From: JBGQOJ01 sp052119585
Lineage (GTDB): Bacteria; Pseudomonadota; Alphaproteobacteria; Rhodobacterales; Rhodobacteraceae
Direction: 5' to 3'
Length of the DNA: 64,000 bases
Assembly (NCBI RefSeq): GCF_052119585.1
Contig: NZ_JBGQOJ010000009.1
Coordinates: 62,001-126,000 of the forward strand
Both the position numbers and the translations under genes were made by a program. The notes under the pieces are model-generated. The model did not search any database. It was not told the DNA's origin and worked only from the letters and a program-made list of their open reading frames with translations. Shown here one piece after another: positions 1-9,157 of the stretch. Within the stretch, counting starts at the first letter, position 1. Every line of letters starts with the position of its first letter.

Positions 1-1242
1 CAAAACCGCAGTCTCGCTTGGACGGGCTTCTTCGGCTTCCGCGACTTCATCTAAAGTGTCGGGCTCGGTCGTGTCGGAAGGCGTTGCATCCAGAACTGAG
101 TTTGCCAGCATGGCTCTTCTGCGCCGCAAAGCCCGCGTGATGGCGGCAATCGAGCTGGCTGCAAGTTTCTGCAGAGCAATCAGCAAAAGCATACGAGCGG
201 TCTGCTGGCGGCCTGAAAGACTTGCCGCATAGGCCCGCCCATCCAGAATGAACTCGCTCATCGTGTGATAGAAGGCGGCCTCCGCCTCAGAATATCCATA
301 GTCAATCGCGCGGGTTTCCACCGGGCGGAACAGCTTGTTCCCGTCGAGATCAGTCACCAGTGCCTTGTTGTTGCGGATCATGGCATTCGGCAGTGCCAAA
401 AGCTGTTCTGCCATTTCCTTTTCTGGATCGAAAAGATCGTCTCGCAAGAGATGCATAAGAGCCAAGAAGCCGTAGTCCTTGCCCCTGTGGGGCGTGCCCG
501 TGAACAAGATTAGGGACTCGATTCGGCCAGCTTCCTTCAGTTCGCGCAGCAAACCGTAGGTCAAGGTCGCTGCCCGCTCTTGTGCCTGGAAGTGGTGAGC
601 CTCGTCCACGATGACCAAATCCCATGGCTCCGCTTGCAGCAGGCGCTCTCTTGGCTTGTCCATGCGAAGCGTGTGGAAGGAAGCGACAACCTGATGTGCT
701 GTTTCCCAGAAACTGATGCGGCCTCGATCGCTGTCCGGAGTATATTCCTGCAGGCGGATATCGAACATCGTCTTCATTCTGGCCCGCCACTGCGGGACCA
801 GCCGCGCTGGGGCAAGAACCAGCACACGCTTCACCCTGCCAGAAGCAATCAATGGCTCGAGGATCAGCCCGGCTTCGATCGTCTTGCCAAGTCCGACATC
901 GTCAGCGACCAGCCAGCGAATGGGCCACGCGCGCGTTACTTGTCGGCATACCCAAAGCTGGTGCGGCAGCAATTGAATTCGGGAGCGCGAAAACACCCCC
1001 CATTGATCATTTACCGAAGTGATAGCCAGTGCCTGCGCCCTACAAAGAACAGCACGGCTGTCGTCCATCTGTCCGGCATTCAATGCCGTTTCGAGGGATC
1101 GCTGCAGGCTGATGCTCTCGCGCTCCACCTGATGAATGGAAGTGCCAAACCGGGCCAGAACCGTAGGGCCAAGGTCGGCGACTACAAATCCCTCGCCATG
1201 GGTTTGATGGCGAACAAGCTGATCAGGCTCAAGCTTCGTCAT
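1..1242 (-). CDS. SNF2/RapA-type DEAD-like helicase, N-terminal part, cut by window edge
   Basis: The reading frame is open from the ATG at 1242 to base 1, giving 414 codons with no stop, so the C-terminal helicase half lies outside the window. It has a short N-terminal beta-rich segment (about residues 1-50), then a Walker A DVGLGKT (about 115-121) and the Walker B box VDEAHH (about 212-217), followed by LFTGTPHRGKD. This is the first RecA-like lobe of an SNF2/RapA-class ATPase that translocates on double-stranded DNA. The start overlaps the last 14 bases of the upstream giant gene, so the two are probably translationally coupled. It resembles the SNF2 helicases found in defence loci (for example DISARM DrmD), but the neighbours do not fit DISARM. 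A C-terminal nuclease such as a PLD domain cannot be excluded. Confidence 0.85.
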   Translation of the reverse strand, partial: MTKLEPDQLVRHQTHGEGFVVADLGPTVLARFGTSIHQVERESISLQRSLETALNAGQMDDSRAVLCRAQALAITSVNDQWGVFSRSRIQLLPHQLWVCRQVTRAWPIRWLVADDVGLGKTIEAGLILEPLIASGRVKRVLVLAPARLVPQWRARMKTMFDIRLQEYTPDSDRGRISFWETAHQVVASFHTLRMDKPRERLLQAEPWDLVIVDEAHHFQAQERAATLTYGLLRELKEAGRIESLILFTGTPHRGKDYGFLALMHLLRDDLFDPEKEMAEQLLALPNAMIRNNKALVTDLDGNKLFRPVETRAIDYGYSEAEAAFYHTMSEFILDGRAYAASLSGRQQTARMLLLIALQKLAASSIAAITRALRRRRAMLANSVLDATPSDTTEPDTLDEVAEAEEARPSETAVL

Positions 1243-4200
1243 AATCCACCTCCATCAGATTGTCGTCCACACCGTCGTAATCACCTTCAACAAATTCGTG
1301 CCGTGCCGAGAGCATCAGCAATTGTCCCTCATGCGCGGCATCACTGATGATCTGCATTGGCAAATCAAGGTCGCCAAGGAAATCTGCCTCAGGGCCAAGG
1401 TGCGTTTTGACAGTGTCGTAGAGTTCTCGTGAGTGATCCATATTGCCGGTTTCTCCCAGATCGAGATTGATCTGGTCTCGACACAGTTTGCGAACACGCT
1501 GAGAGGCTGCCCACCCGTAGGGAGCGAGCCGACGTTTTTCGTCTTCTCCCCAAAGACCGGCGCGCAGGCCTTCCCGGATCAGCCAGTTGGCCCCAAGCCC
1601 GAGGCTCTGTGTCAGCGGGGCACCCTCAAGGCCCCGTCGTTGCCAGACCGGCGAGGCGCTTAACCGCCAGATGTCGTTCAGGGAAGCCGCGTCCTCGTTC
1701 CGTAAGACCTTTGGTAGATTTAGATATGCATCGACGTAATCGGGAAGCCAGCGCGCCAGAACGTAAAGGTCTGCCAAAGCCCTGCGCCACTGAGGATAGT
1801 CAATTCGCCATGCATCCGGGCGGGCGAAGTCTTCAAGATTACGCAACCACGGACCCGGATCGGCGGGCAGTTTTGCCGTGGCCATCTCCTGCCACCAGCC
1901 GGCTTGCTTCGCTTTTGCAACAAAATTGCGATGTGCCCCGTCCTGGGTCCGCCCCAGGGTGCGAAAGATCGCCAATGCAAAAAACGTGAACCAGTCCTCG
2001 CGCTGCGTTTCAACATCCTGCACAGCAAGCTCGCGCGGGTGGAAGCCATGAGGATAAATGCGTGCCTCGTACGTCTTTCGCTCCGTCTCGTGGTTCTCTC
2101 GCCACCAGTCGTGCAACCCTCGAAGAAATGCTTGGGGATCGGTAGGCTGATACTCATCCTCATCCACCTCGAGTTGCATCACACCGGACCACAGCAAGCG
2201 CTGTTCGGCGGGGTAGAGTATGCCAAGCAACCGCGGCAAATCTTCGGGTGCAACTGATTTTCCGGATGAGCAGGCCCGGAATCCTTCAGATGAATCTGGC
2301 AGCCAACCGGGGCGATTTTTTGCGATCAGCATGCCGAGGTCGCTGCCCTGCCTGCCTTCAAGGACGTAGGATAGAACAGCCTGTTGCTGGGCGTCCCCAC
2401 TAGCCTGGTCGGCCCATTGCGCCAAGGCCGTTGCTGCTCGCTGGAAGCCGCTCTGCCGCATTGCAAGCCGGTAGAAGGTCAATGCCGCGCCAGCATAGCC
2501 GCGATCTGCAAGATACTTTGGAGGGGCAAAACCCAGAATGCGTCGTTCTTCCTCGTCACCGTCCTTTGCATTGTGCGGGGGTAAGGCTGCTGTGTGCCAG
2601 TCCCCATCACTCATTTGGAATATCAAGGACGACAGAAACTCCAGCAGCTCGCTTTCTTCCTGCTTGTCGAGCGATTTTGCGAAACCATCGTCAACAAGCC
2701 TCCCGATGCGCTGAGCGAGATCAGGCGCAACGCGCTTTGCGTCTCCGATCTCGTGGCGCAACAAGTCAACTACTTTGAAAGGTCTTGGACGATCAAAACC
2801 AAGGCCATCAATCCGATCTGCAACTTTGTCTGAGATGGCGGCGCTTCCGATCAGTCGCATAGCCTGCCAGTCATGCAGCGAGGCGAGCAACCTGGTATCG
2901 GCAATCGCTCCTCTCATCACGAAGCGCGCCTCATCCGCCCGCATGAAAGGGCTAAAAGGTGCGGGCAGGCCGGTCGCAAGCGCGGCGCGCTCGGCAATCA
3001 ACCGGCCAAAACCGCGATCCTTTCCATGCAAATGTCTCGCGAGCGGGTCGGCCCTATCTGTTGCGAACATTCCGTCAAGAGACAGCAGGAAGCTTTGGGT
3101 GCCACTATCCTCTGACCTGTCCGACAATCCGGCGCGTTCGGCTAGAACGGCCCAGTTCCTTGTTACCAGATCATAAAGCTCCACGAGCCGCAGGCCGAGG
3201 GTTCGTCCAAACTCGGCAAACATCTCTTCGCGTTCGGTTTCGCTGCCCGCTAGGCGGCCCCGGCCCGGGTCGACCCGAAAGCGTCTCCCGTTAATCAACC
3301 AGCCAGTGGAAAGCGTTTCCGCAAGTGGCGCCAGGAGCCACAGTCGCGGCAAGCCCTTTGGAGCGGCCACTGGCCCTTGCATGTCAAGCGGCAGGAACAG
3401 AGTTGTCTCTTCGCCGAGGTCGAGCGCGAGCGCATGGCCTGAGCCGCGTCCGCCGAATGATACCAGTCTGATCATGTGAGTATTCAAGTCGCAGAACTTG
3501 GCGGACCATTCGCCGTCGCCATGGATCTCGATGTGCCGAACCGATCGGCTCATCGCCGGCAACCACGCTGCCGCTTGAGCAAAAGCAGACAACGCCAGCG
3601 CCACATCCTCGCGCCGTTCTGGATCTATCTCTACGTTGATCACCGTTGCCGGGCGGCCATCCGTGCCCTGCCGTACCGACAGTTCACGCCCCTCAGCCCA
3701 GGCTTCAGGCAGCATACCGCCCTTGATCCGGCAGGACACGAAATGGCTCGCGATCGAAACCCGCTTCGAGAGCAGGTGAACGCTTTTGAAGCCCAAACCG
3801 AAACGCCCTGTCACGTCCTCGCGCTTTTCGGACAGGTTCATAAGTAGCATGTTGAAAAGATCGCTGCGCCAGCCTTTCTTGATCCCTTCATCAACATCTG
3901 GTCCTGGGTGGTTGATCAATCGGCCCCAATGGCTGATCGTCAAACGATCATCGCCATATTCCAGCCGAAACCGCCCCTCGGTCGATGCTGGATGCTGACG
4001 GGTTGCATCGTCGGCATTCTGGAAGAGTTCGAACAGGACCCGGGAGGGGTCGTAACCGTAGTCTTCGATCCTTTGCCGGATCGCGGCAAGAAGTTCGTCA
4101 GCGTTCTTGGGTGACGCAACTTTTTCCCATAGTTCATGTTTTGCAACCGGTCGGGCTTCTTCTTGCCTCTTTCCGACCGGGAAGGCGTCAATTCTGTCCC

Positions 4201-7200
4201 TGTAGTCTTTGCGCGCCTCCCAAAGCCCCGACCCATGCTGTGGCTTCAATTCGTCCAGAACCTGCGGCAATCGATCTTCCAATTCGGCCCTAGCGGCATC
4301 TACTGTGGCCTGATCCAATCGGTCACATTCGTCGGCAAGCCGGTCGAGCGCATCCAGGCAAGTCGCCTGATCTTTGCGATGCCCAATGAATATTTCGGCT
4401 AAGGTCAAGCACAGGGCCTTGACATCGGCCGATGTAACCGGCGTCCCGGCAAAAGTCGCGATTTGGAGCGTTAGCGCGCCGAAAAGCTGCCTGTTATGCC
4501 AGAAATTTCTCCAGCCGATATGGATATTCCCGAAAACGCCTAAAGGCTTGACCTCGCCCGTTGGCAGGTTCGCCATGGTCCCGGCGAGGGTCTCGGTAGT
4601 GATTTCAGATGGGGCCACCGCGAGTGGCCTAAATTGCACGATACGCGAAAGACGCTTGTCCTCAAACTTCTGTCCGAACGTCTCTGGTCGAAAGTGCCTC
4701 GCGACATCGTTGTCGATCCTTCCCCATATGCGGGCAATATCCTGTCCGGTTACTGACAGGCATTGCCGCGCGACGGCGCTGAATGAGTCCGTGCGCCCGA
4801 CCAGCCCGACCAGCAGAAGAAGCAAATCCGATGGCACATGCGGCCGCGCGAATTCAAGGATTGGCTTGAGGCTGGCTGCCGATGTGGCCAACAGTTTCTC
4901 AGGGGTCTGCCCGTCATACTCAGTGCCCTTTTCCATGGGCCGTGGGTTGCTCGCTTCGGTCTGGGGCGACGGTAGCGGCAGAAATTCCCTAAGGTCGCGA
5001 TGCAACAGATGCATGGGAACGATCCCACCGCCAGTATGTGCGACTGCGGTGCCGTCTTCCCAGGTGTCTGCTGCGGTGCGCGCTCGGATACAGTTGAAGA
5101 CCGCATTCCGGTCAGCTGCGTCCCATTGCCCCAATTCCTTGAAGGCGGCCCGATAGACCGGCCAAGCGGCGGCTCGCACCTTCAGGTCATCAATCGGCTT
5201 TTCCAGGGCCGTCAGGAATTGCGCTGCTCTCTCGCGGTCGCCGTGATTCACCGTGCCAAAGGACCGTAGAAGCTCCTCGGAGGGCGAGTCCGACAGCCGC
5301 AGAAGCGCCGCAAGGAGCGGCCAGCCCGGCAGGGTGATAACTACGCCATGGTTGGCGACCGCCTTCAAATCAGGGGCAACCTGAGCACATTCCCCCATCA
5401 CCGCAATAGGTCGCGCGTCCTCTATGAGTAGCGTCAGCCGCTCAAGAGAGCCGCTTTTATCCGGAAAGACCCGATGCTTACGGAGCAATTCAGAGACGTC
5501 CGATCTGAAAAGCTCAGGTGCCAGCTCATCAATGGGCAGAAAGGCAAGACTGCCTTCTCTCGCCAAGGTCTGGCGGGCTGCGTTCAGAATGCCCGGTTCA
5601 AGATCCAGAACATCATCCGGCGCCCAGGCATTTCCGCGTTGGTCCGTCAGCCACTTCGTGCTTTGGATCTTAGGCGGCAAGAAAATGCCGTCGTGCGCAA
5701 GCGCACTGAGAATTTCCTTCGCAAAAGATTGTGGCTGCGGCTGATGAAGCGCAATTTCGATCAGCGCCGTGGGTGTCCAGGGCGAAACAAGCCGCTCCAT
5801 GCGGGCGTCACTTTCGGCGTGATTGATCCGCCGTAGAATGGGCACATGTCTGGCCAGAGACGGTGGAACGGAATAGTCTCGCTCTACTCTCCAGATGTCT
5901 GCGGCGGCCAGCTTGTGCCCATCTCTGGACGGAAAGATCGGTAGATCGCGCAAATATTCGTCCGGAACGTCAGATTGCAGCAAGGCGAGCACTATTTCGT
6001 CATGCAGTATTCGCATCCGCAGCCTGTCGAGATTTCGGCGCAGAAGCGCACCAAGCTCGGGACCCCTGATCTCAGCAATTTCGATGTGCCGCGATTGTTG
6101 CCGATTCAGGCCGCTCAGAATGTCCGGATCCACAAGCAAGCTGTCGCTTTCTCCAGCGACCAATTCCGCCGCTAGGTCGGCAACCGGCCCCATGCCATCA
6201 GCAAGCGCACAAAGCCGAAGCCGGTCATTACAGATTTGCCCCGCCACCATACTGCGCATGGCTTGGCGCGCTTGCGGTGCTTCAGTGAAGTGGTTCTGCA
6301 GGTAGCGAGCGCGCGCCTCGAGGGGCCCAAAGGCCTCAGCCCCGACGATCAACTGGGCCACATTCTCACGTGTGGTTTCAGAAAAGCCGAAGGGTTGGCC
6401 AATGTCTTCAAGCAGGTCGGCCTCGGCCTTGCGGATGATAAGCGCTCCGCGATCCGGTGCCGCATCGTAAAGCGCCTTGACCAACTGCTGAGCCTGGGGG
6501 CTATCGCGAAATAGGCGCCGCTCCCGTGATGCTGATACGAGATCGCGCAAGCTGACGAGAGCGGCCATTCCACTGCCGTTCGTGGCGCGCAGGATATGCA
6601 TCCGTCGGCAGACCGGATCATCCAGGAACGCGGCCAGCTGCCGCCCGAGGAGCCTTACTATGCAAATGGCTGCCGCACCGGCTGCCTCATGGTCGCCTCC
6701 GTGCTCGAGAAGCGGTGCAACCCCATTTAAGAGCGCCATCGCTTCCGCAGGACTGACGGTCTGCCGCTTCGCCCCATCAGGCAATAAATCCTCCGACAGA
6801 CAAAGCGGGCCCTGGCGGGCCTCTGCAAGGCTGCGCAGTACGCGGCGCGAACGCCCCGTCGATTTAGGCAACCCGATGACTTGATCCGGCGGTAGAAACC
6901 CGAGAATGGCGCGAAGGTGTTCCTCATTGGCGAGGCTTGCGTTTTCCAGCAATGCTCCGCGAAGCAGTTCCAGCAGGCGCGGCGCGGCGGCCTGCCTCAG
7001 GCTGTCATCCTGCCCAACGACGACCTCCAGCAACTCTGCCAGGGCCGCCGCGTTCCCGCCCTGCAGAAACACCCGGTGCGACAGTTGCCCTAGCAAATCC
7101 TCGATCTCGTCAGGATGCCAGACAAGGTCACCCCCATTGAGTGCAGCAGGGCGCACCGCCAGCGAAAGCCCGCGCCCGTGTGCCCATTCCGTGACTCCCG

Positions 7201-8641
7201 GAAGAATGTCTGCGATGTTGAACACGCCGCGCGCATTGGCGGCTGGCATCCACCGTAGCTTGGTGCCTGCACGAAGTAGATGCCAAGTTGCCGTGACTTT
7301 ACCCTCGGTTTTCTCCAGCGTTCGCGCAAGCACGTCTTGCGCTGTGATGGCGGCGCGGTGTGTTCGGCCAAACATGCTGTGCTGGACCGCGCGTAGCAAT
7401 CCAGCAAGATCGTCATCCGAAAGCATCCCTGCCTGAAGAGCATCAAAGATCGCCGCAGGCACCAAAGGCAAAAGAACCTCGTCCCGAAGCAGGGTATTCC
7501 ATTCACTCTGCACTGAGCCGAGGGCGTCGCTCGAGGCATCGAAGCCTTCGATGAGTCGACGGCCAGAATCGACGAAGAAATAGCCGTGCAGCATCAACCT
7601 CACGCGAGCCCGATCAGACGGAAGCCTAGCGGCGTTTCCTACTGGCAGGAAAACCGCCCAATCGACCAACGTTTCAGCGCCGCTGGCCTGGTCAGTCAGG
7701 ATTACTGCAGCATGCACCTCGGCCTTTTCTGGCAGTATCTCCTCGCCAATCTCGGTGAAGACTGGAGATTGTGGCCAACGCTCTGAACTCCGCAGCGTAT
7801 CGAGCCTTCCCTGCGCACCAGAAACCTCGCGTCCCACATAGGTTGATGACTTAGAACCTTGCTCAGTGATCGTTCCCTTGAAGCTGAGTGACCGCAGTTC
7901 GCCGGCAGGAACGAAGCCCCGCATTCGCGGCGCGTCCGGGTCGCGGCACAGCCCAGCGATCTGTGTAGCATCCCGCCAGAGCTCGATCCGGTTGAGATGT
8001 CGCAGCCCGGCCAGCGTCAAATGCAGTTCAGCCCGGTTCTCAAGAAATCCCGAAATGAGATCCTCAAGCTGGGGCCGGTTGTCGATGAAGGTGAGTTTCG
8101 GTGCGGGCAAAATCTCGTTATGGCGCAAAGGAAGCCAGAGCAGTAGGCCCCGTTCGATCCCTAGGCAAGCAGCATGCAGCTTGGCCAGATCTTCTCGGCC
8201 AATCATTTCCCATGTAGCGGCCTTGGTGTTCTCGATCACCCCAAGACATGGGTTCACAACTTCAGAAAACTTCGTCGAATGGCCAAAGGCATGCACGATG
8301 AAGGCGTCGCAGAGATGAAAAACCGCTTTCTGACCAAAACCGAAACGGCCGATGGTGCCGGAATCATCGCCCTTCGCGCTGTCGGCAAAGGACAGGATGC
8401 CGCGACCATCCCTCTCGGCAAACAGGCCATCGTTGGACACCAGCAAGCCGGGCACCCGCAAAAGCGGGTTATCCGCCTCCGGCCAGCCCTCATGTGCAAC
8501 AAATCGGATCATACCAGCCTTCGCATCCTCGGCGTTCTGGATAAGTTCCTTGAGCACCGGAAAGCCGGAGGAATACCGGTCTTTAAGGTTTGCCTGGATT
8601 TGCCGGAATATGGCACGCGGCGGGGTAGTCAGATTGGACAT
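1229..8641 (-). CDS. Giant sacsin-like protein with two Hsp90-type (GHKL) ATPase modules
   Basis: This is a 2470-residue protein. The first GHKL module lies near residues 15-230, with an N-box (ELIQNAEDA, residues 32-40), a G1-like box around VSNDG (about 68-72) and a G2 box GTIGRFGFGQKAVF (95-108). A second, better conserved module lies near residues 1520-1720 (FELFQNADDA, then GRFGLGFKSVHLL). The layout recalls eukaryotic sacsin repeats and bacterial sacsin-N-terminal-like proteins found in defence islands. The long regions between and after the modules have no motif I recognise. ATP binding is a solid inference, and the biological role is not known. An AAGGA ribosome-binding site stands 4 bases before the ATG. 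The gene is followed directly by the SNF2 helicase with a 14-base overlap. An IS3 scar separates it from mcrC, so it may need its own promoter. Confidence 0.85.
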   Translation of the reverse strand: MSNLTTPPRAIFRQIQANLKDRYSSGFPVLKELIQNAEDAKAGMIRFVAHEGWPEADNPLLRVPGLLVSNDGLFAERDGRGILSFADSAKGDDSGTIGRFGFGQKAVFHLCDAFIVHAFGHSTKFSEVVNPCLGVIENTKAATWEMIGREDLAKLHAACLGIERGLLLWLPLRHNEILPAPKLTFIDNRPQLEDLISGFLENRAELHLTLAGLRHLNRIELWRDATQIAGLCRDPDAPRMRGFVPAGELRSLSFKGTITEQGSKSSTYVGREVSGAQGRLDTLRSSERWPQSPVFTEIGEEILPEKAEVHAAVILTDQASGAETLVDWAVFLPVGNAARLPSDRARVRLMLHGYFFVDSGRRLIEGFDASSDALGSVQSEWNTLLRDEVLLPLVPAAIFDALQAGMLSDDDLAGLLRAVQHSMFGRTHRAAITAQDVLARTLEKTEGKVTATWHLLRAGTKLRWMPAANARGVFNIADILPGVTEWAHGRGLSLAVRPAALNGGDLVWHPDEIEDLLGQLSHRVFLQGGNAAALAELLEVVVGQDDSLRQAAAPRLLELLRGALLENASLANEEHLRAILGFLPPDQVIGLPKSTGRSRRVLRSLAEARQGPLCLSEDLLPDGAKRQTVSPAEAMALLNGVAPLLEHGGDHEAAGAAAICIVRLLGRQLAAFLDDPVCRRMHILRATNGSGMAALVSLRDLVSASRERRLFRDSPQAQQLVKALYDAAPDRGALIIRKAEADLLEDIGQPFGFSETTRENVAQLIVGAEAFGPLEARARYLQNHFTEAPQARQAMRSMVAGQICNDRLRLCALADGMGPVADLAAELVAGESDSLLVDPDILSGLNRQQSRHIEIAEIRGPELGALLRRNLDRLRMRILHDEIVLALLQSDVPDEYLRDLPIFPSRDGHKLAAADIWRVERDYSVPPSLARHVPILRRINHAESDARMERLVSPWTPTALIEIALHQPQPQSFAKEILSALAHDGIFLPPKIQSTKWLTDQRGNAWAPDDVLDLEPGILNAARQTLAREGSLAFLPIDELAPELFRSDVSELLRKHRVFPDKSGSLERLTLLIEDARPIAVMGECAQVAPDLKAVANHGVVITLPGWPLLAALLRLSDSPSEELLRSFGTVNHGDRERAAQFLTALEKPIDDLKVRAAAWPVYRAAFKELGQWDAADRNAVFNCIRARTAADTWEDGTAVAHTGGGIVPMHLLHRDLREFLPLPSPQTEASNPRPMEKGTEYDGQTPEKLLATSAASLKPILEFARPHVPSDLLLLLVGLVGRTDSFSAVARQCLSVTGQDIARIWGRIDNDVARHFRPETFGQKFEDKRLSRIVQFRPLAVAPSEITTETLAGTMANLPTGEVKPLGVFGNIHIGWRNFWHNRQLFGALTLQIATFAGTPVTSADVKALCLTLAEIFIGHRKDQATCLDALDRLADECDRLDQATVDAARAELEDRLPQVLDELKPQHGSGLWEARKDYRDRIDAFPVGKRQEEARPVAKHELWEKVASPKNADELLAAIRQRIEDYGYDPSRVLFELFQNADDATRQHPASTEGRFRLEYGDDRLTISHWGRLINHPGPDVDEGIKKGWRSDLFNMLLMNLSEKREDVTGRFGLGFKSVHLLSKRVSIASHFVSCRIKGGMLPEAWAEGRELSVRQGTDGRPATVINVEIDPERREDVALALSAFAQAAAWLPAMSRSVRHIEIHGDGEWSAKFCDLNTHMIRLVSFGGRGSGHALALDLGEETTLFLPLDMQGPVAAPKGLPRLWLLAPLAETLSTGWLINGRRFRVDPGRGRLAGSETEREEMFAEFGRTLGLRLVELYDLVTRNWAVLAERAGLSDRSEDSGTQSFLLSLDGMFATDRADPLARHLHGKDRGFGRLIAERAALATGLPAPFSPFMRADEARFVMRGAIADTRLLASLHDWQAMRLIGSAAISDKVADRIDGLGFDRPRPFKVVDLLRHEIGDAKRVAPDLAQRIGRLVDDGFAKSLDKQEESELLEFLSSLIFQMSDGDWHTAALPPHNAKDGDEEERRILGFAPPKYLADRGYAGAALTFYRLAMRQSGFQRAATALAQWADQASGDAQQQAVLSYVLEGRQGSDLGMLIAKNRPGWLPDSSEGFRACSSGKSVAPEDLPRLLGILYPAEQRLLWSGVMQLEVDEDEYQPTDPQAFLRGLHDWWRENHETERKTYEARIYPHGFHPRELAVQDVETQREDWFTFFALAIFRTLGRTQDGAHRNFVAKAKQAGWWQEMATAKLPADPGPWLRNLEDFARPDAWRIDYPQWRRALADLYVLARWLPDYVDAYLNLPKVLRNEDAASLNDIWRLSASPVWQRRGLEGAPLTQSLGLGANWLIREGLRAGLWGEDEKRRLAPYGWAASQRVRKLCRDQINLDLGETGNMDHSRELYDTVKTHLGPEADFLGDLDLPMQIISDAAHEGQLLMLSARHEFVEGDYDGVDDNLMEVDYDEA

Positions 8642-8800
8642 GGCTTCCTTGAGTTCGGGGCTACTACCCAGATTTGCGGAGGGATTATCGAGCGAATTGG
8701 AGCCGAGTGAGTTTGCGAGAAAAGGTTAGTATTATCAGGATTTTTACTTTCATACATTGATTGAAGGGGAAGCAGTTCGGCGGTCATTGGCAGTCAAAGG
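8642..8800 (-). promoter_or_regulatory. Possible promoter for the giant ATPase gene
   Basis: Read on the minus strand, an AT-rich stretch with an extended -10-like TGATAATACT lies about 90 bases before the ATG at 8641. I see no good -35 at standard spacing. The call rests mainly on the fact that the scar upstream has broken the run of overlapping genes. Confidence 0.25.
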
Positions 8801-8874
8801 GGAGAACGAGCAGGTCGATATCCTGCTTGCGACAGCATAAAGGACAAGGGTGACAGTCTTAGGCATGCTGGCAC

Positions 8875-9130
8875 TGTCTTCGCGCCGCAGCAAGACGATT
8901 AGCCGTCGATAACCGAACCAGCGTCGGACCTTGGCTATTTTCTTGCCGTTCCTACAGCACAGGAAAATTGGACTTGCTGTAAGCCCTAACATTTTACCGC
9001 CGGAAGCTGGAGTTTCCTGGCCCTGATCACGACGGCGGGGTGGTGACGCTGTCGGGAAAGTGCGGCTCGCTTGGGGCGTTATAACCGATCGCCCTGTGCG
9101 GTCTGTCCTCTTTATACTGGCTACGCCAAT
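8875..9130 (-). pseudogene. IS3-family transposase remnants (two fragments)
   Basis: On the minus strand, 9130-9027 translates to the C-terminal signature of an IS3-family OrfB (DWRSQYKEDRPHRAIGYN, ending at a TGA at 9027-9029). It is cut at its upstream side by an in-frame TAG. About 90 bases further along the same strand, 8934-8875 gives RRWFGYRRLIVLLRRED, a mid-protein OrfB motif. A C-terminal piece lying before a mid-protein piece means these come from two insertions or a rearranged one. No intact transposase or clear terminal repeat pair remains. This accounts for most of the 516-base gap between mcrC and the giant ATPase gene. Confidence 0.7.
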
Positions 9131-9157
9131 CCTTTGGCTACTTGCTAGTCGCAACAC

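Noticed and set aside
8750..9157. 135-codon minus-strand frame between mcrC and the giant gene
   Set aside because: It runs partly out of frame across the IS3 fragments. The real transposase signature in 9027-9130 is in another frame. Treated as scar.
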